Source: Microbacterium allomyrinae | Lineage (GTDB): Bacteria; Actinomycetota; Actinomycetes; Actinomycetales; Microbacteriaceae | Direction: 5' to 3' | NCBI RefSeq assembly: GCF_020682705.1 | Contig: NZ_JAGTTN010000006.1 | Coordinates: 124,001-188,000, forward strand | DNA length: 64,000 bases | Shown: positions 48,073 to 57,881 of the stretch, piece by piece | Layout: each line of letters begins with the position of its first letter | Numbering within the stretch: the stretch's first letter is position 1 | Notes under the pieces: model-generated | Told to the model about the DNA's origin: nothing | Database searches by the model: none | What the model saw: the letters and a program-made list of their open reading frames with translations, nothing else | Program-made: the position numbers and the translations under genes

Positions 48073-49395
48073 TCAGCCGGCGGCCAGCACCGACGCCGCC
48101 TGGCGGGCCGCGCCGAGGGCGACGTATTCACCGGGCTCCGCAACGACGACGGGCAGGCCCAGCACGAGCGGCGCGATGGCCCGCACCGCTTCGGACTGGG
48201 CCCCGCCGCCGACGAGGAGGGCGCGCTCGAGGGGGACGCCCAGCCCGCGCAGCGCCTCGAGACCCGCGGCGAGCCCCGAGAGCATGCCCTCGACCGCCGC
48301 GCGGGCGAGGTTCTCACGAGTCGTCGAAGCGAGGGTCATGCCCGTGAGCGACCCCGTCGCATCCGGGAGATTCGGAGTGCGTTCGCCCTCGAAGTACGGC
48401 ACCAGGGCGAGCCCATCCGCACCGGGAGAAGCCGCCAGAGCGAGCCGGGAGAGCTCGGCGTGATCGACTCCGAGCACGCGCCCGATCGCATCGAGCACGC
48501 GGGCGGCATTGAGGGTCGCGACGAGGGGAAGGAACCGGCCCGTGCAGTCGGCGAAGCCGGCGACCGTCCCGGTGGGGTCGATCGTGCGATGCTCGCTGAC
48601 GGCGAAGACCGTTCCGCTCGTGCCGATCGACACCACGACGTCTCCGGGCCCCGCACCGAGCCCGAGGGCTGCACCCGCGTTGTCGCCGGCGCCGCCGCCG
48701 ACGCGGCGACTCGCGGCATCCGTCACCCATTCGTCGGGGCCGAGCACGCGCGGCAGCACCGCGTCACGGCCGAGCGCGGCGACCAGCAGGTCGCGGTCGT
48801 AACCGTCGGTGCCCGCCGGCGGCGAGCGCGGGTTCCAGTAGCCGGTGCCCGAGGCATCCGATCGATCCGTCACGAGCTCGTCGAGCACCGGCCCGCGCGG
48901 AGCCTCGTCTTCGGGACCGAATCCGCGCAGGCGCCAGGTGAGCCAGTCGTGCGGCAACGCCACCGCGGCGACCCGCGCGGCGTTCTCGGGCTCGCTGTCG
49001 CGGAGCCAGCGCAGCTTCGTGATCGTGAAGGATGCGACGGGCACCAGGCCCGTCCGGCGAGCGAGTTCGTCCGCACCGAACTCGGCGATGAGATCTGCTG
49101 CGGCGCCCGCCGAGCGGGTGTCGTTCCACAGCAGGGCGTCGCGGATCACACGGCCGTCGGCATCGAGAGCGACCATGCCATGCTGCTGCCCGCCGATCGC
49201 CCATGCCTCGACGTCTTCGAGCCCGCCGGCGTCGGCGATCGCGGCCTGCAGCGCCCGCCACCACGCCGCGGGGTCGACGGACGTGCCGTCGGGGTGCGAG
49301 GCGCGGCCCTGGCGCACGATCGCGCCGGTCGCGGCATCGGTCAGCATGACCTTGCACGATTGCGTCGATGAATCGACGCCCATCACGAGCGGCAC
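48073..49395 (-). CDS. xylB: Xylulokinase
   Basis: 440 residues of the FGGY kinase family. [15 protein letters not shown] (phosphate-1 loop), [11 protein letters not shown], the ATP-site segments [15 protein letters not shown] and [12 protein letters not shown], and a C-terminal [17 protein letters not shown] are typical. It phosphorylates D-xylulose to xylulose 5-phosphate. AAGGAG sits 5 bases before the GTG start. Downstream of xylA with a hairpin repeat between them. Confidence 0.92.
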   Translation of the reverse strand: MPLVMGVDSSTQSCKVMLTDAATGAIVRQGRASHPDGTSVDPAAWWRALQAAIADAGGLEDVEAWAIGGQQHGMVALDADGRVIRDALLWNDTRSAGAAADLIAEFGADELARRTGLVPVASFTITKLRWLRDSEPENAARVAAVALPHDWLTWRLRGFGPEDEAPRGPVLDELVTDRSDASGTGYWNPRSPPAGTDGYDRDLLVAALGRDAVLPRVLGPDEWVTDAASRRVGGGAGDNAGAALGLGAGPGDVVVSIGTSGTVFAVSEHRTIDPTGTVAGFADCTGRFLPLVATLNAARVLDAIGRVLGVDHAELSRLALAASPGADGLALVPYFEGERTPNLPDATGSLTGMTLASTTRENLARAAVEGMLSGLAAGLEALRGLGVPLERALLVGGGAQSEAVRAIAPLVLGLPVVVAEPGEYVALGAARQAASVLAAG

Positions 49396-49418
49396 GGTTG
49401 CTCCTTGCGTGTGAGGCT

Positions 49419-49483
49419 GAGACAGGGGATTCCGCACGAGACCGGGGGCATAGCCCTCGGTCTCGGCGTGAATCCCCTGTCTC
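49419..49483. repeat. Palindromic repeat, family B, between xylA and xylB
   Basis: Outer arms GAGACAGGGGATTC (49419-49432) and GAATCCCCTGTCTC (49470-49483), 14 perfect pairs; a 4x4 internal loop; inner arms CGAGACCG (49437-49444) / CGGTCTCG (49458-49465). It could slow exonucleases and lower xylB expression relative to xylA. Confidence 0.9.
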
Positions 49484-49508
49484 GGCGAGAGGTGTGCGGT
49501 CGGATGCC

Positions 49509-50696
49509 TCAGCGCGCGCCGAGGAGGTGCTCGGTGGCGAGCTGCTGCAGACGCACGAACCCGAAGCCCTTGCCGCCGAGGTACGCGTCGGTGTCGAAGT
49601 CCTCGTAGGCGGACCGGTCCGCGAGGAAGTCGTCGTACGACTCCCCCGGGTTGAGGGTCGGCACCGAGAGCTCGGCGACCTTCGCCGCGGCGAGCGCCTC
49701 CTGCACCTCGGGATCGGCGCGGAAGGCCGCGGCGCGCTCCTTGAGCAGCAGGTACGTGCGCATGTTGGCGGATGCCGAGGCCCACACTCCGGTCTCGTCC
49801 TCGGTGCGCGAGGGCTTGTAGTCGAAGTGCCGGGGGCCGTCGTAGGCCGGCACGCCGCCCGGGCCGCCGTTCTCGAGCAGGTCGACGAGGGCGAACGCAT
49901 TGTGCAGGTCGCCGTGACCGAAGACGAGGTCCTGGTCGTACTTGATGCCGCGCTGACCGTTGAGGTCGATGTGGAAGAGCTTGCCGTGGTACAGCGCCTG
50001 GGCGATGCCGGCGGCGAAGTTGAGCCCGGCCATCTGCTCGTGGCCGACCTCGGGGTTGACGCCCACGAGCTCGGGGCGCTCGAGCGAATCGATGAACGCG
50101 ATCGCGTGACCGAGCGTCGGCAGCAGGATGTCGCCGCGGGGCTCGTTGGGCTTGGGCTCGATCGCGAAGCGGATGTCGTAGCCCTTGTCGGTGACGTAGT
50201 CGCCGAGCAGGTTCACGGCTTCGCGGTAGCGCTCGAGCGCCGCGCGGATGTCTTTCGCCGAGTCGTACTCCGCGCCCTCGCGGCCGCCCCACATGACGAA
50301 CGTCTTGGCACCCAGCTCAGCGCCGAGGTCGAGCTGGCGGAACACCTTGCGCAGCGCGAAGCGTCGCACGTCGCGGTCGTTCGAGGTGAACCCGCCGTCT
50401 TTGAAGACGGGAGCCGAGAACAGGTTGGTCGTCACCATCGGCACGATGAGGCCGGTGTCGGCGAGCGCGCCCTTCAGCCGGTCGATCTGGGTCTGACGCT
50501 CGGCGTCGGTCGATCCGAACGCGAACAGATCATCGTCGTGGAAGGTGAGGCCGTAGGCGCCGAGCTCGGCGAGCTTCTCGACCGCGTGGACCACGTCGAG
50601 ATGATTGCGGGTCGGACCGCCGAAGGGGTCGGTGCCGTTGTAGCCGACGGTCCAGAGACCGAACGAGAACTTGTCGGCGCGAGTGGGGGTGGGCAT
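49509..50696 (-). CDS. xylA: Xylose isomerase
   Basis: 395 residues of the actinobacterial class I type. [32 protein letters not shown] (catalytic His), [26 protein letters not shown] (metal ligands) and [17 protein letters not shown] are all in place. It converts D-xylose to D-xylulose. ATG 50696 follows AGGAGC; an upstream ATG five codons earlier lies in the operator palindrome and is less likely. Confidence 0.95.
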   Translation of the reverse strand: MPTPTRADKFSFGLWTVGYNGTDPFGGPTRNHLDVVHAVEKLAELGAYGLTFHDDDLFAFGSTDAERQTQIDRLKGALADTGLIVPMVTTNLFSAPVFKDGGFTSNDRDVRRFALRKVFRQLDLGAELGAKTFVMWGGREGAEYDSAKDIRAALERYREAVNLLGDYVTDKGYDIRFAIEPKPNEPRGDILLPTLGHAIAFIDSLERPELVGVNPEVGHEQMAGLNFAAGIAQALYHGKLFHIDLNGQRGIKYDQDLVFGHGDLHNAFALVDLLENGGPGGVPAYDGPRHFDYKPSRTEDETGVWASASANMRTYLLLKERAAAFRADPEVQEALAAAKVAELSVPTLNPGESYDDFLADRSAYEDFDTDAYLGGKGFGFVRLQQLATEHLLGAR

Positions 50697-50705
50697 GACG
50701 CTCCT

Positions 50706-50740
50706 GTTCACCGGTGAACCTAATTGTTGTTGACGACAAC
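50706..50740. promoter_or_regulatory. Two operator-like palindromes in the xylA-lacI gap
   Basis: GTTCACCGGTGAAC (50706-50719) is a perfect 14-base palindrome with the central CG common to LacI-family operators, just before the xylA ribosome site. GTTGT (50726-50730) and ACAAC (50736-50740), five bases apart, form a second site. Either could bind the LacI or ROK regulator of this region. Confidence 0.5.
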
Positions 50741-50858
50741 CTATACCAGATCGGATGCCGCGTCCACTCCCGATGGCACACGCAGGTCTTCACTCGGCCA
50801 TCCCGCGGTCGGAACATCGAATCGCGATTTCGATAGTTTCGAGCGCTACGATCGACGC

Positions 50859-51866
50859 ATGACCGACGGCTCGCGCGTGACCCTCGCCGCCATCGCCGCC
50901 GAGGCCGGCGTCTCGCTCGCGACGATGTCGAAGGTGCTCAACGGACGCACCGATGTGGCCCCCGACACGCGTGCGCGTCTCGAGGAGCATCTCGCGCGTC
51001 ACGGATATATGCGGCGCGGGGCATCCCCGCGCAAGGAGTTCGTCGAACTCGTGTTCCACGAACTCGAGCCGAGCTGGTCGATGGAGGTCATCGAGGGCGT
51101 CGAGGACGTCGCCCACGCCGCCGGCCTCTCGGTCGTGCTCACGGTGAGCGGCGACCGCCACACCCCTTCCGCGGACTGGATCGACGGGGTCCTCCGCCGC
51201 CGACCGGTGGGCGTCGTGCTGGTGTTCTCCGACATCCAGGAGCGTCACCGCGAAAAGCTGCGCTCGCGCGGCATCCCCTTCGTCATCGTGGACCCGGCAG
51301 GCGACCCCTCGCCCGACGTGCCGTCCGTGGGCTCGGCGAACTGGTCGGGCGGGCTCATGGCGACACGCCACCTCATCGAGCTGGGGCATCGACGGATCGC
51401 CGCCATCACCGGGCCCGAAGACATGATGTGCTCGCTCGCCCGCGTCGACGGCTACCGCTCCGCCATGAACGCCGCAGGGCTGCCGATCGACCCCGACCTC
51501 ATCCGCTTCGGCGACTTCCACCCCGCCGGTGGCGAGCGCCATGCCCACGACCTGCTGGCCCTCGCCGACCCGCCGACCGCCATCTTCGCCGGCAGCGACC
51601 TGCAGGCGCTCGGCGCGATCGCGGCCGGTTCGGCTGCGGGGCTGCGCGTTCCCGACGACCTGTCGGTGGTCGGCTACGACGACATCGCCCTCGCACGCTG
51701 GATGAGCCCGCAGCTCACGACCGTGCACCAGCCGCTGCGGCGCATGGGCGAGGAGGCCACCCGCCTCGCGCTGCGACTGGCCGACGGCGCCACCGCCGAG
51801 ACCCTCCGCATGGACCTCGCGACGCACCTCGTGGTTCGCGGCAGCACGGCCGCGCCCTCTCGCTGA
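50859..51866 (+). CDS. LacI family transcriptional regulator
   Basis: 335 residues. HTH at VTLAAIAAEAGVSLATMSKVLNGRTDVAPDTRARL; then a sugar-binding periplasmic-like domain (VELVFHELEPSWSMEVIEGVEDVAHAAGLSV ... VVGYDDIALARWMSPQLTTVHQP). Divergent from xylA, so the likely controller of xylose genes. TACGAT (50847-50852) is 6 nt before the ATG, suggesting a leaderless mRNA. Confidence 0.93.
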   Translation: MTDGSRVTLAAIAAEAGVSLATMSKVLNGRTDVAPDTRARLEEHLARHGYMRRGASPRKEFVELVFHELEPSWSMEVIEGVEDVAHAAGLSVVLTVSGDRHTPSADWIDGVLRRRPVGVVLVFSDIQERHREKLRSRGIPFVIVDPAGDPSPDVPSVGSANWSGGLMATRHLIELGHRRIAAITGPEDMMCSLARVDGYRSAMNAAGLPIDPDLIRFGDFHPAGGERHAHDLLALADPPTAIFAGSDLQALGAIAAGSAAGLRVPDDLSVVGYDDIALARWMSPQLTTVHQPLRRMGEEATRLALRLADGATAETLRMDLATHLVVRGSTAAPSR

Positions 51867-51931
51867 GCAGGAGCATCCGCTCGGCAGGCTCAGGGAGATG
51901 CGCCGCGCCCCGAAACCTGCCTGTCTCAGGC

Positions 51932-52013
51932 GTCCATTTCATGTGCTGTCACCGACCGCACACGATCCACCCGCACCCAGCGTGTGGCCTCGGCGAGAGC
52001 ACATGAAGTGGAC
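51932..52013. repeat. Palindromic repeat, family A, copy 2
   Basis: GTCCATTTCATGTGCT (51932-51947) pairs with AGCACATGAAGTGGAC (51998-52013) through one G-T pair, followed by the same A-C mismatch and CACCGA/TCGG core as copy 1. A second, weaker fold (GCGCTCC 52031 / GGAGCGC 52057, inside CAGGAG/CTCCTG) lies next to it. The elements fill the 269-base gap between the convergent lacI and GH3 genes. Confidence 0.85.
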
Positions 52014-52135
52014 TGACGTGCAGGAGAACTGCGCTCCCACAGGAGCTTCGCGCCGCGGAGCGCCCCACCGCCAATCCTCCTGTGGAGGCGCACATCTCGT
52101 GTGAACACGCGGCGACAGGCACGCCGGCGAGCGCG

Positions 52136-54526
52136 TCACCGGCCGCGTGTCACCGTCACCTCCGCGTGCAGCGCGCGCGTGTGGTCGACGACACGCGGCT
52201 CGCCGGTGATCCGCACGGAGCGCGTGGCCACGATGTCGGCGCTGGAGCGGCCGAAGCCCAGCACGAGTTCGCCCGGCTCGACGATCCGCCGCCCGTCCGC
52301 TCCAGTGAACGCCGCCAGATCGGCCGGCACCTCGAACGACACGCGGACGCGCTCCCCCGGCTCCAGCGGCACCCGCGCATAGGCGATGAGCCGCTGCACC
52401 GGGCGCACGACCGAGGCGACCGGATCGTGCAGGTACAGCTGCACGACCTCCGCGCCCGCACGCTCCCCGGCGTTGCCGACGTGGATCGACACCGTGACAG
52501 CGCCGTCGGCAGGCATCTCCGGCGCCGAGGATGCGGCATCCGACCACACCGACAGGGCATAGCCGAGACCGTGCCCGAACGCGTACGCGGGTGCGGGATC
52601 GATGTTCGACACATCGCCCCCGCGCGCGAGGGTCGAGGCGAGATACGTCGACGGCTGGGCACCGGGGTCGCGAGGGATGCTCACCGGCAGCCGTCCGCTC
52701 GGGTTCACCCGGCCGCTCAGCACGCCGGCGATCGCACCCGTTCCCTCCTCGCCCGCGAAGAAGGTCTGCACGATCGCCGAGGCGCGCTCGGGCGCGGAGC
52801 CGAGCGCGTACGGCCGCCCGGCGAGCATCGTGACGATCGTCGGCACCCCGGCCTGGAGCATCGCATCCAGCAGCTGCTGCTGCGATCCCGGAAGCGTGAG
52901 GTCGGCCGCGTCACAGCCCTCACCGCTCGTGCCGCGCCCGAACAGCCCCGCACGATCACCGAGGGCGAGGACGACGACATCGGCGCTGGAGGCGACGTCG
53001 AGGGCCTCGGCGAATCCCTCGGTCTCGCCGCCGTCGATCGTCGTGCCGGCGGCGAACGCGATCTCGGCGTGCGGGAACTCGGTCGCCAGCGCGTCGCGCA
53101 AGGTCGGCAGCTCGATCCCGAGGGGGACTTCCGGATGCCGCACCCCGACGTGGGAAGGGAACGAATAGCATCCGAGCACCGCGTACGGGTCGTCCGCCAC
53201 CGGGCCCACGACAGCGATGCGCGTCGCTCGGGTGAGAGGCAGCACTCCGTCGTTGCGCAACAGCACGATCGCCTGCTCGGCGATGCGGCGTGCGAGCGCG
53301 CGGTTCTCGGGCGGATCCAGATCGACTCGCCCGCGGACGGCGTCGGCCGAGATATCACCGGCAGAGGACCCGCCTGCGTCTGATCCGCCGAAGGCTGCCG
53401 GCACCGGGCTCCAGTCCGCGTCGAGCATGCCGAGTCCGGCCTTCTGACGCAGGACCCGACCGAGCGCTCGGTCCACGAGCGCCTCGTCGACCCGGCCCTC
53501 CTCGACGGCGCGCACGAGGTCGGTGCCGAAGGTCTTGACGGTGGGCAGCTCGACGTCGATCCCCGCCGCGAGGGCGGCGGCCGCGGCATCCGTCCATGTC
53601 TCGGCGATGCCGTGGAGCTCGCGCAGGAACGCGATCGAGAAGTAGTCGGCGACCACCGTTCCGTCGAAGCCCCAGGTCTCTCGCAGCAGCTCGGTGAGAA
53701 GACGCGGGTCGGCGGCCGTGGGGATGCCGTCGAGGTCTGTGTAGGAGTTCATCACCGACCGCACCCCGCTTTCGCGCAGTGCCATCTCGAATGGCGGCAG
53801 CAGCACGTCTGCGAGTTCCCGCGGACCGACCGAAACGGGTGCCAGATTGCGTCCGCCCTTCGAGGCCGAGTAGCCCACGAAGTGCTTGAGTGTCGCGATG
53901 ACCCCCGCCGACTCGACGCCCTGGATGTAGGCGGTGGCGACGGTGCCGACGAGATACGGGTCCTCGCCGATCGTCTCCTCGACCCTGCCCCAGCGCGCAT
54001 CGCGCACGACGTCGAGCACCGGGGCGAGCCCCTGGTGCACGCCCACGGCACGCATGTCGGCGCCGATCCGGCCGCCCATCTCGCGCACCAGCGCGGGGTC
54101 GAACGTCGCGCCCCAGCTGAGCGGAACGGGGTAGGCGGTCGCACCCCAGGTCGCGAACCCGGCGAGGCACTCCTCGTGCGCGAGAGCCGGGATGCCGAAC
54201 CGGTTCGCCGCCATGATCCGCTGCTGCGCGCGCATCAGCGACAGGGCGCCCACCGCGGGATCCACCGGAGCCGTCCCGAACGGGCGCGTGAGCTGACCGA
54301 GACCGGCCGGAAGCAGCGCGTCGAGATCGACCTCGTCGTTCATGTCGTGCTGGTGCGGGGCCACGTCTTCCCCGTCGGCGGATGCTCCGACCCACACTCC
54401 GTAGAGCTGGGCGATCTTCTCCGTCACCGTCATCTCGGCGATGAGGGCGTCGACGCGTTCCGCGACCGGTCGCGCGGTCTCGCGCCACGAAGGTGTGCGG
54501 ATCGTGGAGTGCTGTTCGAGGGTCAT
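52136..54526 (-). CDS. Glycoside hydrolase family 3 beta-glycosidase
   Basis: 796 residues. N-terminal TIM barrel with GEDPYLVG, LKHFVGYSASKGGRNLAPVSVG and nucleophile Asp294 (GTVVADYFS); a C-terminal alpha/beta domain (IAVVGPVADDPYAVLGCY) and a fibronectin III-like end (VTVSIHVGNAGERAGAEVVQLYL). No signal peptide, so it acts on imported oligosaccharides. The family includes beta-glucosidases and beta-xylosidases; the nearby xylA/xylB favour xylosidase, but this is inference. Start overlaps the upstream permease stop (4 bases). Confidence 0.9.
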   Translation of the reverse strand: MTLEQHSTIRTPSWRETARPVAERVDALIAEMTVTEKIAQLYGVWVGASADGEDVAPHQHDMNDEVDLDALLPAGLGQLTRPFGTAPVDPAVGALSLMRAQQRIMAANRFGIPALAHEECLAGFATWGATAYPVPLSWGATFDPALVREMGGRIGADMRAVGVHQGLAPVLDVVRDARWGRVEETIGEDPYLVGTVATAYIQGVESAGVIATLKHFVGYSASKGGRNLAPVSVGPRELADVLLPPFEMALRESGVRSVMNSYTDLDGIPTAADPRLLTELLRETWGFDGTVVADYFSIAFLRELHGIAETWTDAAAAALAAGIDVELPTVKTFGTDLVRAVEEGRVDEALVDRALGRVLRQKAGLGMLDADWSPVPAAFGGSDAGGSSAGDISADAVRGRVDLDPPENRALARRIAEQAIVLLRNDGVLPLTRATRIAVVGPVADDPYAVLGCYSFPSHVGVRHPEVPLGIELPTLRDALATEFPHAEIAFAAGTTIDGGETEGFAEALDVASSADVVVLALGDRAGLFGRGTSGEGCDAADLTLPGSQQQLLDAMLQAGVPTIVTMLAGRPYALGSAPERASAIVQTFFAGEEGTGAIAGVLSGRVNPSGRLPVSIPRDPGAQPSTYLASTLARGGDVSNIDPAPAYAFGHGLGYALSVWSDAASSAPEMPADGAVTVSIHVGNAGERAGAEVVQLYLHDPVASVVRPVQRLIAYARVPLEPGERVRVSFEVPADLAAFTGADGRRIVEPGELVLGFGRSSADIVATRSVRITGEPRVVDHTRALHAEVTVTRGR

Positions 54527-55419
54527 CCCTTCACCGCCCCGGTGAGACCGCCGACGATCCGCTTCTCGGCGAGGAGGAAGAACACCAGCGCCGGGATCAT
54601 CGCGAGCGACGTGTACGCCAGCACGGCCCCGGTGTCCTGCGAGTACTGCGACGAGAACTGCGTCACCCCGAGCGGCAGCGGCCACAGCTCCTGCGGCAGC
54701 GAGCCGGTGGAGATCACCAGCAGCGGCAGCAGATATCCGTTCCAGCTCGCCACGAACGCGAGGATGCCGACCGTGATCAGGCCGGGCTTGGCGAGCGGCA
54801 GGAGGATGCGCCAGAAGAAGCCGATGCGCGTCGCGCCGTCGATCATCGCCGCCTCTTCGAGCTCGTCGGGAATGGCCCGCAGGAACGGCACCAGGATGAT
54901 GATGGTCGTGGGCAGCGCGAACGCGATGCCCGGGATGATCACGCCGAGGTACGTGCCGTGCAGGCCCAGCGTGCGCAGCAGCAGTGTGAGCGGCAGGGCG
55001 GCGACCGTCAGCGGGAACATGAGCCCCGCGGCGAACAGCGTGTAGAGCCCCTGCCGGCCGCGGAAGTCGTACCGCGCGAGCACGAATGCCGCCATGATCC
55101 CGGCGATCACGACGCCGACGGTGGTGGCGACCGCCAGCAGGGTGCTCGCGAAGACGTTGCCCCAGAACCGGGGGGCGCTGAGCACCGCGATCCAGTTCTG
55201 CACGGTCCACGGGTCGGGCCATCCCGCAGGGTCGGCGTTGAGGTCGGCAGTCGTGCGGAACCCGCCCAGGAAGACGTAGACGACCGGGCCGATCGCGACG
55301 GCGGCGACGACCAGGGCGACGAGGTAGACGAAGGGCTGGCCCCAGTCGAACCGGCGACCGGCCGGCTCCGCGGCGCGGGGCGCCGCGTCGCCGGTGACGA
55401 TGGTGGTGGTGGCGGACAT
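54523..55419 (-). CDS. Sugar ABC transporter permease, MalG type
   Basis: 298 residues, six membrane helices. The EAA loop IPDELEEAAMIDGATRIGFFWRILLPLAKPGL is typical of the second permease in carbohydrate importers. One base separates it from the first permease, and its stop overlaps the GH3 start. No ATPase gene is in the operon, so a shared MsiK-type ATPase is probably used, as in other actinobacteria. Confidence 0.92.
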   Translation of the reverse strand: MSATTTIVTGDAAPRAAEPAGRRFDWGQPFVYLVALVVAAVAIGPVVYVFLGGFRTTADLNADPAGWPDPWTVQNWIAVLSAPRFWGNVFASTLLAVATTVGVVIAGIMAAFVLARYDFRGRQGLYTLFAAGLMFPLTVAALPLTLLLRTLGLHGTYLGVIIPGIAFALPTTIIILVPFLRAIPDELEEAAMIDGATRIGFFWRILLPLAKPGLITVGILAFVASWNGYLLPLLVISTGSLPQELWPLPLGVTQFSSQYSQDTGAVLAYTSLAMIPALVFFLLAEKRIVGGLTGAVKG

Positions 55420-55420
55420 C

Positions 55421-56449
55421 TCAGCGCACCGCCTTTCTGCGGGAAGCGGGCTTTCTGCTGCGGCGTGGTGCGGTCACGGCGCCCGTGAGGTCTCGGCGCA
55501 GCGCGAAGCGCTGATACGCCAGAGCGATGACGAGGGAGATGACGAAGAGGATCACGGCGATGGCGCTGCCGTAGCCGGGCTGCCCGGCGAACTGCCCCTG
55601 CTGCACCATGTAGGTCGCCATGGTCTCGGTCGCGATGCGCCGGACCGCGGGCGCGACCGTGACCCAGACCATGTCGAAGACCTGCAGCGATCCGATGATG
55701 GACAGGAACGCCCAGATACGGATCGTGGGTCCCAGGAGCGGCAGCGTGATGTGCCGCTGCACCTGCCACCAGGTCGCCCCGTCGATCTGCGCCGCCTCGG
55801 CGAGCTCTTCGGGGATGCCCTGGAGCCCGGCGAGGAACAGCAGGATCGCGAAGCCGATGTACTTCCAGGTGAGGATGAAGAAGATCGTCCACAGCGCGAT
55901 CGAGGGATCGGCGAGCCAGTTGCGGGTGAACGCGCCGAGGCCGAGCGACTCGAGAGTCGCGTTGACGGCGCCGTTCGGCTGCAGGATCAGCTTGAAGGAG
56001 AGTCCGGCGATGACCTCCGCCAGCACATACGGGACGAAGATCAGCAGGCGGAAGATGCTTCTCCCGCGGAGCCGGCGGTTCAGCAGCAGCGCGACCCCGA
56101 TCGCGATCGGCCCCTGCACGAGCAGCGACATCGCGAGGATGAAGAAGGTGTTGCCGATCGCGCGCTGGAACTCGGGAGTGGTCAGCGCGCGGACGTAGTT
56201 GTCGAACCCGACGAAGCGTCCGGACTCGGCGAGGTCCTCCCACTGGAACGCGGGGGGCAGGTTGTAGAAGCTGTAGACCCCGGCGAGGATCACCGGCAGG
56301 ATCACGAAGCCGAGGAACAGCACGAGCGCGGGGCCGGCGAACAGGAGGATCTCGAGACGCTTGCGTCCCGAGCGGCGGCGGGGCGCGCGCACCGGCAGGG
56401 GGCCCGGGCCCGCGGTGACCGCGGGCCCGGGCGTGGTGAGGGTCGCCAT
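55421..56449 (-). CDS. Sugar ABC transporter permease, MalF type
   Basis: 342 residues. A basic, proline-rich N-terminus (PVRAPRRRSGRKRLE), six helices, and the EAA loop IPEELAEAAQIDGATWWQVQRHITLPLLGPTI. Start ATG 56449 is two bases from the binding-protein stop. Earlier in-frame codons run over that gene and are excluded. Confidence 0.92.
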   Translation of the reverse strand: MATLTTPGPAVTAGPGPLPVRAPRRRSGRKRLEILLFAGPALVLFLGFVILPVILAGVYSFYNLPPAFQWEDLAESGRFVGFDNYVRALTTPEFQRAIGNTFFILAMSLLVQGPIAIGVALLLNRRLRGRSIFRLLIFVPYVLAEVIAGLSFKLILQPNGAVNATLESLGLGAFTRNWLADPSIALWTIFFILTWKYIGFAILLFLAGLQGIPEELAEAAQIDGATWWQVQRHITLPLLGPTIRIWAFLSIIGSLQVFDMVWVTVAPAVRRIATETMATYMVQQGQFAGQPGYGSAIAVILFVISLVIALAYQRFALRRDLTGAVTAPRRSRKPASRRKAVR

Positions 56450-56451
56450 GG

Positions 56452-57747
56452 CTACAGGGTCGCCGCCGCGTCCTGCATCCGCTGCACGATCTCTTCGGGC
56501 GTTCCGGTGCCTGCGAACAGGTTGACGATGCCCTCGTTCATCGCGTTTCCGACGGTGGTGCCGAATGCGGTGTCGAACCAGAGCTGCACGAAGGATGCCG
56601 CGGCGAGGCCGTCGGCGACCATCTTCAGGTTGGGGTCCTCGAGCGAGGACTGCGCCGCGGGCACCGTGGGGATGCCGGAGCCGCTGGCCGCGAACTTCTT
56701 CTGCACGTCTTCGCTCATGATGTAGGCGAGCAGTTCTGCGCACTCCGGCGGAGCATCCGCGGAGCAGCCGAAGCCGTCGCCGCCGCCCAGCGCGGCGGTC
56801 GGGTCGCCGTCGGCACCGGCGATGCCGGGCACGGGGAACCAGCCGAGGAAGGCGGGCACCTCCTGATCGGGCGTGAGGCCGCCGATCACGCCGGCGTTCC
56901 AGTGGCCCATGAGCTCCATCGAGGCCTGGCCGTTGGCGACGAGGCCTGCCGAGCTGCCTGCGCCCTGCTGGGCGGGCGTGCCGAGGAAGCCGTCCTGGAA
57001 CGGCTCGACGCCGAGGAAGTCCTGCAGCTGCTCGCCCGCTTCGACCCAGCACGGGTCGGTGAAGTCGAACTCGGTCTCGGCGGCGGCGAGCGTCTCGGGC
57101 GAGCACGACTTGAGCGCGAACTGGTACCACCAGTGCGCCGCCGGCCAGCCGTCGCCCGCACCGACGGCGATCGGCGTGCTGCCGGCCTCGCGGAGGGCGC
57201 CGACGACCTCGACCAGCTCGTCGAAGGTGGTGGGCACCTCGGCGCCCGCGTCGGCGAACTGCTCGGTGTTGTACCAGAAGCCCTCGACGCCGAAGGTGAA
57301 CGGGATGCCGTAGGTGACGCCGTCGACCTGCCACGGGTTCACCGTCGCACCGACGCTCTCGACGGTGTCGCCGATGACGTCATCGAGCGGCATGAGATAG
57401 CCGTTCTCCACCTGGCCCCGCAGCTCGCCGCCCGGCCACACCTGGAAGAGGTCGGGCGGATCGCCCGCAGCCAGCGCGTTCGGGATGAGCGTGCGCTGCA
57501 GCTCCTCGTTCTGATAGCCGGTCTGCTCGACCGTGACGCCGGGGTGGGCCTCTTCGAACTCGGCGGCCACCTCTTCCCAGACCGCGGGCATGGGTCCCGA
57601 AGTGGCGTTGTGCCACCACGTGAGAGTGACCCCGTCGCCGTCTTCTCCGCCGCCGCCATCGCCGGCCGAACAGCCGGCGAGAGCGCCGGCCGCGATACCT
57701 GCTGCGGCGATTCCTGCGAAGACGCGCATCCTGCTGCGTGTGTTCAT
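56452..57747 (-). CDS. Sugar ABC transporter substrate-binding lipoprotein
   Basis: 431 residues. Lipobox AAGALAGC, then VTLTWWHNATSGPMPAVWEEVAAEFEEAHPGVTVEQ, the usual opening of family 1 sugar-binding proteins, with DPPDLFQVWPGGEL and a cysteine-rich end region. GAGAGG precedes the ATG. First gene of the ABC-GH3 operon, divergent from the ROK gene over two palindromes. Confidence 0.92.
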   Translation of the reverse strand: MNTRSRMRVFAGIAAAGIAAGALAGCSAGDGGGGEDGDGVTLTWWHNATSGPMPAVWEEVAAEFEEAHPGVTVEQTGYQNEELQRTLIPNALAAGDPPDLFQVWPGGELRGQVENGYLMPLDDVIGDTVESVGATVNPWQVDGVTYGIPFTFGVEGFWYNTEQFADAGAEVPTTFDELVEVVGALREAGSTPIAVGAGDGWPAAHWWYQFALKSCSPETLAAAETEFDFTDPCWVEAGEQLQDFLGVEPFQDGFLGTPAQQGAGSSAGLVANGQASMELMGHWNAGVIGGLTPDQEVPAFLGWFPVPGIAGADGDPTAALGGGDGFGCSADAPPECAELLAYIMSEDVQKKFAASGSGIPTVPAAQSSLEDPNLKMVADGLAAASFVQLWFDTAFGTTVGNAMNEGIVNLFAGTGTPEEIVQRMQDAAATL

Positions 57748-57759
57748 CTTCGAACCTCT

Positions 57760-57784
57760 CGAAAGTTTCGACTTCGACGTCGAA
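57760..57784. promoter_or_regulatory. Candidate ROK operators
   Basis: CGAAAGTTTCG (57760-57770) and the perfect 12-base TTCGACGTCGAA (57773-57784) lie side by side just before the binding-protein gene, in the divergent gap. Both share TTCGA-type half-sites. Confidence 0.5.
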
Positions 57785-57881
57785 AGTGATGTGGACGTGC
57801 TCAGAGTACGTCAGAGAGGGATTTGAGGTCAAGGGCAACAAATACCCTGAACGGGGGCATTCCGCCCGTACAGTGAGTCGG

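Noticed and set aside
47002-49371. 789-codon plus-strand frame
   Set aside because: Antisense to the coiled-coil and xylB genes; composition is that of a shadow frame.
48073-50292. 739-codon frame extending xylB upstream
   Set aside because: The extra part is out-of-frame sequence over xylA; GTG 49395 has a good ribosome site and the FGGY start.
52136-55222. 1028-codon frame extending GH3 upstream
   Set aside because: It reads through the permease gene in the wrong frame; the coupled ATG at 54526 is the true start.
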